Assembly: GCA_037043455.1 (NCBI GenBank)
Contig: JAWPHD010000230.1
Location: 372,001 to 436,000 of the forward strand
Length of the DNA: 64,000 nt
Source of the DNA: Cyrtodaria siliqua
Lineage: Eukaryota > Mollusca > Bivalvia > Adapedonta > Hiatellidae
Direction: 5' to 3'
Below the pieces are notes generated by a model. It was not told the origin of the DNA. It made no database searches and saw only the letters and a list, made by a program, of their open reading frames with translations. Positions 1-12,300 of the stretch are shown piece by piece. The translations under genes were made by a program, and so were the position numbers. Within the stretch, counting starts at the first letter, position 1. Every line of letters begins with the position of its first letter.

Positions 1-306
1 TTGAGATCACGTGGAAATAATGTGATCTACAGTAACTAAAATTATCAAAGAAAAATTGTTTCTTCAACAGGAAATATAAGCTCCATTTTTTTTATGAAAA
101 ACTTCAAAGCTTCACATCATAGCGGCTTGCTGTCCATTATGTTGGCGCCATATAACCTTTTTGTGTTGGTACAAAGTAAAACCATTTAATGTGTAGTTGC
201 ACCACTGAATGGACTCTTTTCCACATAAAAGCTATACTCAGATGAACAATGCAGAGGTCTTTGGAAACAAAAACAAGCTCATACCACTATTATTTATTAA
301 TTTCAG

Positions 307-3300
307 ATGAATGAATGTCTGGAGAAGTTGATGCAGTCTGTTGCCGAGATGAGCCACCTGTATGACCCCTCTACAGGCAACAAGAGTAACTCCCACTCTG
401 TAGTCCCTCAGAGTGGTGCTGCTTGTCAGACTGGTTCCCCATCCATGTTTCTGTCCCAGGTACCAGTCCAGCAGTACTATAACACCGAGGAGGCTTTCAC
501 TACACAACTCACTGCCTATACAAGGAAACAATTCTTTCAGGTTTGATACTTTCTAATACATTTGTGTTATTCTCAAACCATGTTTTTATGGCAGTACCTT
601 GTTTCAGATCTAATTTCTCTTCTGAGCATGATTATAGCCTAGAGCTACGGTCGACAGTGTGCTTTACAATTGATACTTTGTCTGTTTCTGTGAATGCTGA
701 TTAGAAAAATCGTAAATAATTGACCAAGCCCAAATTTCTTCCGATTTTTTTACAACCTTCAACTGTTGGGTGTTTACTAGAAATAGTTGTGAAGTGTAAT
801 GTGAAGTAATGTACAGTAATAATTAAAAAAAGAAAAAAAGAATTTGCTTGAGAGCTTAGAGTGTGCATAGAGATCTCTGAGTGTGCAGCTACTTGCACCT
901 GCAAGGCGCCTCACTCAACTGAGATTAAGTCTGATGGAAGCTGTTTGCACACAAAGTATGTCCTATGATAGCCACTTTTCAATATATATGACACGAAAAT
1001 TCCACTCATGTGCTCGCCATGACGAGTGCTCATTGATTGGGTAGAAATTCAGTTTATCATTTTGACCATTCAAATATTACGTAGGATGAGGAACTCAGAA
1101 ACTAATTTTCTTGCCCTGTACGACTCGGGTAATTTTACATAGGAGAAAACATATTACGTTATTCATTATTTCTAAAAATTATAGTGTGGGATTTCTCTTG
1201 TTTTAGATAATTATAAAATATTTTAAAAAAAAAGTTCAGGTTATTGAATAGAGGTGATAAACAGAAGAAGACACGTTTGTAGATGTTTGTTTAGTTTTCA
1301 TGTGTGAAAATGTGTAAAGCAGATCTCAAGATTTCCATGTGTCCCTTTGAAGTTGTTTATGGTTGTTTATGTTGTAAAGTGTTCATTTAAAAATTTCGTA
1401 AAATGCTTGCCTAAGTTATAATTCAAATACCTTTTTGAAATGTTAACCATGTGTCTTTCATCTGTATCCAGGGTATAGCTGAGATGGCCAGCTCTGGCGA
1501 GGAATCTCGCTACGAGATTCTGGAGGTTAGTGACCCCGACAGCTTACTGGTGCGTGGGGAAAGTCAAGATGTCAACATAAGGGACTGTAAGGAACTGGCC
1601 AGACTCCAGGGCCTGTAAGTACAAGGTCAAACCTGCTTAGGAGACCACCTGCTTGTAGAGACCACCATTTCAGGCTTTTTTACCTTATATAACACAGGCC
1701 TGTAAAGGGCTTCTTCCCAATTGAAAACTTGACTGTTTTTCCCAACTGGCAGAACTTTTTCCCAATCAGAAAGCAGCAGTTCCTCAGAATTTGCGAAAAA
1801 GTATTAATTCTGCAGTGTTTTTTTGTGTATTAAGTAAGTTTCGACTGGGAGTCAGTAATTATAACAAATAATGGATGAAAATATAAATAAAGCATAGTAG
1901 TCAGTGTCATATTTACTTAATTGATGAAATAATAAATCTTTACCAAAATGAAAAATAAGCACCTGCTTCTTTTCCCAAAATGGACAGGCCTGAACCTCTT
2001 TCCAATTTTGTGGAAAAAAGCCCTGCCAACAACAGCCACATTTTACAACTTCTTAACCTGCTAATTACTAGGTATATATATAATTTACCTATTTTGAGAA
2101 TCCAAACTCCATAGACACAATATAAATGGCTTTAACCAGCCAGGCCAAACCCCAAAAGTGGAGTGTCGAATTAAGAGTAAACACATATTCAGTAATGGTT
2201 ATTAAGAATCCATGAATAAGCCTATATTTTTAATCCGCACATATACATTATTATATGTCCCGAACACCTGGCTAGAGTTTTCATAAACGGTTTTGTAGTG
2301 TAATTTTGCCATTATTCGGACGGTTATTTTCTTTCAGAGACCCCGTTTTCTTTTCCCTTTACAGGTCTGACTGTACTTCGATACAGTTATAATAAAACCC
2401 TTGATATCGGAGTTCTTTAGGAAACTAATTTTATAAATCTATTGCTCTATTATACCTTATTTACCCTTATTGCCTCCCCTAATAGTAGCTGCCAATTTTT
2501 TAAAAATTGTTTACATTTTTTAAGAGCCCCCCCCCCCCCCCCCCCCCCCCACCCCCCCCAACTTGGCATTTTGAAAAGTTTCCAGGCATTACTATTTGGG
2601 TAATACAGTATTAGAGTAGATGACTCTAAGAGGTTCTACGAGAGCCTCAACAAATACGACAATGATTTGTATCCCTTTTTCCATACCCTAATGTAAACTT
2701 ATTTATCACATAACATGGCTTCTGGGTGTGCAATAACGCTATTGACTTATTTCTCGTAATACACATTTATGAGGACCGACTCTAGGCTCGCGTTAACCAT
2801 TCGCCAAATCGCCATAGACGAAAAGAAACCCGAACTGGCGAATGAAAATAATAAGAAATACATAGCGAATCCAAATTTCCGACCGATTTTGTCTAAAATC
2901 TCGGAAAATCCCGAATTCTAATACACAAAGTCTTTCACTGTTTATAAGCCACTACCCCGCTGGGTGTTGTTAGCTAATTACGACAATCAATTTGGACTGA
3001 TAAACTAATTATCGCAGTGTTTATTGAAGACCGCTGTCAAATTGTCGGTGTGCGATAGACTCCGCCCACTGTTCCGCCTCTTGCTGTCAATCAACTGGTT
3101 TGTGACCCTGCGCTCAATATTATCCACATATTTAACTGCGTTATCGAGCCGGGTAAAACATAAAAAAAATAACGGCCAAAATGGCTTTTCAAAACACAAA
3201 GTTTGGCAAAGTTTGATTACAAATTAATAAGCTAAAAATGCCGTCGGTGTTTCTGAACTTTACGATCACTGATAAGACTAATTAGTTGTACACATGGTAG

Positions 3301-6300
3301 CGTAAACTGGAACAATGGCAAGTGTGAACCGATGTTTGATCGGCTGTCTCTGAATTGGGATAATTTACAGGGTTCTCCACAGGATTATTTTCAAGCATAG
3401 TGGCATTCAGCGCATGCTGGGGGAGGGTACGGGAGGGAGAAACCCCCTCCTGTGTTCGATTTTTTTGGCTTTTAGTAACTGCCTGTATTGACGGTGAGGC
3501 ACTCTTTTGTGTGATATAAGTGATGTCAGGAAGCCATATATAATTATATATTTATGATAATAAACAATATAATAAATAATCCATGTTTTAAGACTTTTAT
3601 TTAAAAAAACAACTCATAAAAATATTTACTAAAATAAGTTCATACACAATAATAAATACACAATAATACAACACACATCAACACAACATGCAGCATCTGA
3701 AATACATACAATAAACAATAATAAATAATCCATGTTTTAATACACGATGAAGAAGAAAACATACAAAGATTTATTATAAGTTTATACACAATAATACAAC
3801 ATATACATCAACACATCATGCACACATATAATACCATCAACTACACAATATTCATCCCTGGAAATAAAACAGCACATTTGATAATACTTAAAAAATATAA
3901 CCTTGTGTCAAATAAATTCAACACAAGTTAGCCTATTCAATGTCTTGACTTGTACATATTAGCTAGCAGTTCCTATTCAGATGGTTGACCTTCTAGGTCT
4001 GGCCATGTGCCATTCTTCCACTGCCCTGTCATATTCAAACTGATGGAGGTGGGCCCTGCATTGTTACTGCCAGCAGTGCATTGAGAACTCTGTTACACAG
4101 AGTTGACCTGTGCTGTCTTAATTCAATCTGCTGTTGATGTTGGAAGAAGCAGACCAACAGCTGCAATATTGTACAAGTTGGGGTGAGACTCCTGTAGCTC
4201 TCTGTCATTCTTTGTAACCTCCCTCACTTGTCTCCACTCGATCATCATTGAATCTTCATCCTGGTTAAAGTGGCGGGCCAAGGTCTGAAGAAACATATAT
4301 AAATAATTTAATATATTATAAATATATAATAGACCAACACGCTTAATAATAGTAATAACTGAATTATTTTTGTTTTATTTTGTAAGTAATTTCTAGTATT
4401 TTTGTTTTCAAAATATTGACAAGCTTTGAAGTAAACAGATAAATAAACCACCTTCATTTCTTCTTTTCTTTTTTCAAATGACCAGATATTTTCCCAAAAT
4501 TGCTATTTATTTTATTTATTAACGCACAAACTTAAATCAAATGACAAAACAATTATACTTACTTACGCAAAACAAACAAACTCTTGCACATCACATCTTT
4601 CATTTCCGTCTTGAACAATACACGTAAGCCGATACACAAACTGCCAATATTAACAAACTTTCCAGTTCAACTGCTTTAAGTTACATTCTCCCATCCCAAT
4701 TATCTCCCAATTACTGATTAATCCACAACAACCCGACATAATCCAATCAACACGTGATAATTGCAATTTGTTGTCAACAATCCACTAATCACACAGCGTG
4801 TTATCGCACGTTCTGCATACTGCATAGATCAGTCACGTGTTACTTGTGTGTATTGTTTGACGCGAGTTTATGAATTTGTGTACGGTGCGCATAAGAGTTT
4901 TTAAAGGCGGTGTTTGCCTTCAGATCGAAGCACCGCGCTCTGGTTTTTAAGCATAGCGGCGCAGTTTAGGCACCGCGGGATGTAAGATTTTGGAAGTCAA
5001 GCGCAGCGGCTCCGCTATGCTTAAATGGCCTGTGGAGAACCCTGATTTATGGTTGAACAATCAACATGAAAAAATATAAAAGGTGCGCTTACTCAAAATA
5101 TTGGTACAATTTTAGAATGAAGTGGCTTTTATTACCAGTGAAGTAAGAAGAGAGTGAATGGGCACATAATCGAATCTCGCACGATCTCGTATGGCTAAAA
5201 CGAGAAAGATAAGCGTCTCTGTACATGATCAGAAATTTTATCGTGATCGCTGGGCGCTCTTTAAAAATGCTTATAACTGCGGCAGGTGCGCGGTTAACCA
5301 GGGATGGAAACTAACGGTTGCCCGTTCGCCCGGAACGACTAAATTTCAAGCTGGGCGAGTAAATTTCATAAGTCGGTAGTCCGCCCGGGCGACTAGCTTT
5401 TTCGACAAGCTAAAGTCGATTTCCTCGGCATTATTCGTCAATGCGGGACGAATAACATTTCAGTAGAAAACAACAACACAGAAAATATTTCTTACACAGT
5501 TTATTAAGCGATTAAATGCAGTAAATAGTCGCAACTCTGTTTATTCAACGATAAAATGCAATTTAAGTCAACCGGATATTGGGAAATTGACGCATTTCCG
5601 TTTTGGGCCATTCTAAAATGCGGCTCCCGTTCTAATTTCACGGAGCGCGAACGTTACAGTATTTGATGTTATACAAATAACACTTTCACGGGGGAATCTT
5701 TAAGGGCACTTGTCAGCTTTTAGGTGACTGGGGCCAGGGCCTTCAGGAAGGTGAATTGCAAAAAGTATGCTGTTTTCCTGTATTGTAGTTTAACATTTTC
5801 TAATATATATATATTTTTTTTTTATTTTTTTTAAGAGGGGAATTTTTCACAGGAAAAGGGTGGAATATATACCATGCCAGAGATACTGTAATGGCCATGA
5901 TCAGACTAGTGAACTATAGAATATAAATATGCCTATCTACTGACCCTAGACCTTGCAATAGGAAACACACCTATTTTTTTGTTTGGCCTAAATAAAGTAA
6001 ATTTGTTAAAATCATGTTTGTTAATGTGTTTGTTAGTGTGTCGAAAAGAAAAATCCAGAAAATCTGGGCTCATAAATTTTCAGCTGGGCAACCAAAATCC
6101 AGAAGATGGTTGCCCGTTTGGGCAACCAAGCTTTAAAAGTTAGTTTCCATCCCTGGGTTAACGCTATCAGTCAATTGTTATGAATATAGCGGAATGGGTT
6201 CATTGTACCGGTAATCAGATTCGCGTTAATCTAGTTGTAATAAAGATAAACTTGTTACACCTTCGTTGCTATTTTGACGCTTCTATACATATAACATATT

Positions 6301-9300
6301 CTTTCAAGGTTTATTAAAATCAAGGTTTATTTATTGGCAAATGCTGGTTAGCGGTAGATGACGAATTTTATTTTGAGTGTTTGTAAAAAGGGGCGTTAGC
6401 ATTAAGTTAAGCGTACTAGAGTTACGAGTGATTTCTTTTTGTATTTATTTCGAAACATATTTAAAAGATGTCATTAATAAAAGGGAATATATATAAAATA
6501 CATTATACATGCACACAATTTCGATATTTTTTTTTGGGGGGTGGGGGGTGGGGGGGTTTTGATTGTTGTTGTTTTCTAAATGTGTATTCATTTATAGAAA
6601 TATAATATAATTACAAAACTCTGGTGTAACCAGACCTAACCTAATTATTAGTAAGTGCAACTGGTCTGTGGTTTATCTAACTTCTTTTTTTTTTACGTTT
6701 TCAATTATTAATGTTCTCAATTCACACTATTTTTTTTTGATTGAATTGTTTTTTTATATATTACATAATAACACATTTTTAAAATACTAGCATCCGTCTA
6801 AGTGGAACTTTTAAATATCTTGTAACATGACACAGTAACTCGCAACACCGAATGAGATAATTTTGTATAAAAAAATAATATCACATGACAAACAATCTAT
6901 TTCTTATGTGTTTAGTTTCATAGATGCATATAATATAAATAAAATTGAAAAATAATAATATTACACAATCATGGTATATATTCGATGTCAACACACCACG
7001 GGTGGCCAGTGTTTGCCAGTGATTTATGGCCTCTTTGATCTAAACAAACATCCTGCGTAGGACGACCAATTAGCCACGGGGCACCGTATAATTATGATTG
7101 GAGAAACCCTTTATATCTTTTGATCGCAATAAACAACTGCCATAAACCCTGCGTTAGCGCCGCTTCATTTAACTGCTTTTGCGTGATTATATATGTATGT
7201 AGGTCATATGGGTTTGAGAACTTATAGTAAAAAAAATACTATCTCCAGGACGCATAATTTATGGTGAAATGCATTGGAAAGCGCTCAATTGATACAGACA
7301 TTAAAAGTTGTTGTTCGTTGTTCAACTGCTGGAAAGGACATTTAATTAACCAAAAGAGCACCAACACAGATGGATTGAATAAGAGTTTTTAAAACATAAT
7401 TAAAGCGTTTACATAAACAAAAAGTGTACCACTACATTCTTTAATCATATTTCTCGACAGCGAGGTGTTTTTATTGGAGGAATTAACTAAAATTAAAAAA
7501 CCTAAAGCGGATTCCTACAGCATCGTCGTTGGCTAGAATCGGCCATGTATGGCCGTTTTGGTCGACACTCTATGTCCTCTTTAAGACAAAATTAAGGTTT
7601 TTACATAACAAAAAGTGTACCACTACATCCGTCAATCATATTTCTTGACAACGAGCTGTCTATTTCCTAGGAATTAACTAAAACAAAAAAAATGTATAGC
7701 GAAGTCAAACAAGATGGCATTTCATAATCATTGGATGGAATCGGCATGTATGGTCGTTTTGTGCGATATCTATGCAATTGTTAAGACAAATTATTAGACA
7801 AAATTAAGGTTTTTGCATAACAAAAAGTGTACCACTACATTCTTCAATCATATTTCTCGACAGCGAGCTGTCTATTTTCTAGGAATTAAATAAAACAAAC
7901 AAATTAATAGAGAAGTACAAAAGGGTGCATTTAATCGGCATTGGCTAGAATCGGCCATGCTGGTCGATATCTATGCAGTCTTTAACACAAATTATTAGAT
8001 AAAATAAAGGAGTTTTGCATAAAAAAAGTAGACCACTACTTTTTACAATCACAGTTTTCGACGGCGAGCTGTTTATTTTTGAGGAATTAATTAAAACAAA
8101 CAAATGTATAGCGGATTTGCGCCATCTCGACATCTCTGATAAACAATACTTTAACAAACACGGCCGACCAACAGTTTGTGCATTTTATTTTATATCAATC
8201 AATTCACTGTAAAGTAACGTAAAAATACCCAAAATGTCAATATCAACTATTAGTAATATAACAACAAACAAGTTCTGTGAAGTAAGATGACCTAATAATG
8301 CAAAACAGTCAAATATTTTACAATTTCATAAAGCAGAGCACTTCACCGATGGAAACAAAATGGCGGATATTCAGAAAAGTTTACCGCTAAAACGAGGTTC
8401 CTTCCACTTCTCGAAGCCATACGAGATTTCAGTCAGCTGCGCTATATCTCCATTACGGGTCACCATTCACTCTCTTCTTACTTCACTGTTATTACTTACT
8501 CTGTGCATGATATTCGTGGTGTATGTGGCATTTCTGAATTTTGTCTCACAATGCAGTGCAATCTTTCTAGCTCCTTTGTAACTCCTGTTAGTTGAACTTG
8601 TTTTATAATGCCTCAGCTTAGCCTTATATTTTTAAATATATTTATTTTATTTCTATGAATGTTAGTAGGTATATTGAAATACAGTTAATGAAAATACTAA
8701 ATGGTCTAACCAATGGTGACCAGAGTCTGCATTTTTATATTTTCTTATTATATGTATGCATTCATTCTGTCCTTTTTTAAATTTCAGTCGACAATTTTTA
8801 AAAATTAAAATAGCATTAAATTAAATACAATTTTTAAAACTTTTTGAACATTGTACAGCTCCTCTTGTAATTATAAGTAAGCACTAAAGCAGAATGCATA
8901 TTGATACCCTATACATGTAGGTTTATAACGCATACTTTTATTGACGTGTACGCAAACGCGAAGTTTTAGCGCCTCCAATTCGTTCAAAAATATCTCGGCA
9001 AAAGTCTGGCTAAAGACATTCTAATCTGGCTAAAGGAATTTTTAGGGCTTTAGCCAGATTTGGCTAAAGGGTTTAAAATCCTAGCGCTAGCCTAGCGACT
9101 CACTGTGTTTGTATACAGTAAAACATTTAATCCCAATTGTTTGTATGGTATATCATACGATATGTTCAGACACCTTAACTATTTATCATTATTTGAAATC
9201 TTACTTCATAAAATGCATTTTAGTAACGTTAAATTTGGTTTAAGGTGTCACATTATTTGTAGGACAAACGCATGTACAGTCGCGTAACGTAGCGACTTTT

Positions 9301-12300
9301 TCACTATCACGTCGTAGGTGTTAAGTTCGTGATTGTGTATTATTGACTTTAATATTAAACTCGATGGATAAAAAGATAGGATACGAGGCACATTTATCCA
9401 ACTCGTTTATTACATTTTTTATCCAACTCGTTTATTAAAATCAATAATACACAGTCACTCCTGTAAGATCCTCTATATGTGAGTGTCACATATTTATTAC
9501 TTTAACATTCATTATTAATTTCCGTTGGGATATCCACTAGGGGAAAACAAAGGGCGTTATTCCAACTTCAACAATTAACACCGTACCCATCACCAACCCA
9601 AATACGGAGGTGTGTAACTTTATTGATCACTGATCTCAAATTACTGTGATGATGTCATACTAAAATTATGAGTTCCTTTCTCTGAAGATACCTGAAGAGT
9701 GAATCAGACAGAATAAAGACCCTGTGTGACATGAAAAGGTTAAAAGGTCACCACCAGTGTGCCGAGGGGATACTCGATGCACTCAAGACAGGCACCTTTT
9801 GTACTGATGCAATTAAAAACAAGTAAGTAGTGAATACATGTAGCTGGTTAACTTTTACAGGGACTAGAGGTGATCTGGAAGAGTGAAAGGCCCCTTTTGC
9901 ATAATAAGTAATAATTTGAATATTTCAAAGGAAATTGTTTTTGTATACTAGTATTACTATTGTTGATTATTGCACCAATGATTGTAGAATAAAATGAAAA
10001 CTTCCAATGCTATTAATACCATTTATTTAATTATATGCAAAAAAGCGTCCTCGGTAGCTTGTGCTTTGAAGCTACAGGCTTTTTCCCCGCTCAACGAGTT
10101 TTCTCCCTGGCAGATGCATGTCTGATGGAAAACTTCATCCATCTTCTCATCTCCCACTGAGGTTGCTGTCCCAATATAACCAAATATGGAGGTAAAAACC
10201 CATTTAATTATATGCGAATAGTTTTAGAGTTAAAATAGTACTGGAAAAGTAAACTGAGGTGCTAATTTGAATGCTTGAATTTTATAAATACTTCAAGATT
10301 GCCATATGTCCTTTTAAATTTTCCCATCTTGAAGATTTTAATTAAGTATGGAGACGTTTTACTTCTGATGCAATTTTGCTAGCAATGAATTTCAGGTCTG
10401 TTTTAAAATATAGCTTTCCAAGAAATCTGGTATTTGAATGTTCGATTTGTAGAGAAAGATTACAGAAACTACAGGCGTCCACGCAGGCGGTACGGTGTGA
10501 CTTTCTGCAGCTCGCGGAGAAGGAGGTGCCACATCTCATCCAGGAGTGTAAGGATGCCAAAGTACTGAGAGTACTGACAGGGGACTACAACCTGAAACTG
10601 GCCAGGCAGGACTACTTTACATCTAATCAAGACAAGGTACAATGGGGTGGGGGTGCAGCGCTATCTGAACTGGATACCCATGACTGTTCCTTTCTCTTGC
10701 ATTGACACTTTGTTCATTAGCATTGCCAACTAATTATGTTTTGCATAATGGTTATTTACACAATGTCATGCTGCAACTGTTGAGGTTACCGACATCATTG
10801 TTGTTGCCCATGACTTTAATATGTAAGATCAGGCTTTCCAGCACTCATGTACAATGTGGATAACCTTATCTGATTTGCAAGAAATTTAAGTTTATGGGTT
10901 ATGGAAAAGTAAGGATATCTTATTTTGTATGTGGTGATGGTTATTATATCAAAATTTGTGGTAATGATATTTTTTTCTCAAACTGCCCTTATAATCAATA
11001 TCCCTTACAACTGCCGACAGTTTTCCTAACAAACATATTGAAATGAAACTAAATAAGGACACATTTTTGATGGTTTAATATCTCATGACTGATATAACCT
11101 TAACCAATCAGATTGCAGGATTTTACCAGGTTCTTCAAAAAAATAATTAATATTATGTTTGTTTCTTATACAGCTTGTATGTTGTCGTTTATAAACGTTA
11201 AACTTGAGATAACTAAATCAGGATCATGTACAATGTCGAATGAAAATGTTAATCAATCAGACCATATATTCTCTACAGGTCATCAATGAGTTGATCACGC
11301 AGAGGTCGCGGAATGAATTTGTAACCATGTTGCTGGAGGTGGAACTGCGTGGACACCGGGAGCTGCACCACATCCTCACATCCCTGTACACGCAGCTATA
11401 CAGACAGTACACACAGTCCCAGGCCAGAATGGTATAGTACACACAACTTAATTTATGATTACCCATGTAAACAGATGTAAGATTATGCCATTAATTACTG
11501 ATATTAATGTAAACACATGTAGGATTATGCCATGAATTACTGATATCCATGTAAACAAATGTAATATTATGCTATGAATTACTGATATCCATGTAAACAA
11601 TTGTAATATTATGCCATTAATTACTGATATCCATGTAAACAATTGTAATATTATGCCATTAATTACTGATATCCATGTAAACAATTGTAATATTATGCTA
11701 TTAATTACTGATATCCATGTAAACATATGTAAGATTATGCCATTAATTACTGATATCCATGTAAACAGATGTAAGAGTATGCAATTAATTACTGATATTA
11801 ATGTAAACCGATGTAGGATTATGCCATTAATTACTGATATCCATGTAAACATGTAAGATTATACCATTAATTACTGATATCCATGTAAACAGTTGTAAGA
11901 GTATGCCATTGATGACTGATATCCATGTAAACTGTTGTAAGATTATGCCATTAATTACTGATATCCATGTAAACAGATGTAAGATTATGCCATTAATTAC
12001 TGATATCCATGTAAACAGATGTAAGATTATGCCATTAATTACTGATATCCATGTAAACAGATGTAAGATTATGCCATTAATTACTGATATCCATGTAAAC
12101 AGATGTAAGATTATGCCATTAATTACTGATATCCATTTAAACAGTTGTAAGTAAACAGATGTAAGATTATGCCACTAATTACTGATATTAATGTAAGCAG
12201 ATGTAGGATTATGACGTTAATTACTGATATCCATGTAAACAGAGTAGGATTATGCCATTAATTTACTCAGTCTGATTTACTGATATCCATGTAAACATAT

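Noticed and set aside
10376..10452. Extension of the HAUS3 exon to an acceptor at 10394-10395
   Set aside because: Phase would fit, but it adds a hydrophobic Cys-containing segment that breaks the coiled coil and has no counterpart in HAUS3; the acceptor at 10451-10452 gives a gap-free alignment.
11448..12154. Repetitive frames in the HAUS3 intron on both strands
   Set aside because: A 42-bp unit without stops gives open frames by chance. The region is clearly intronic between phased exons.
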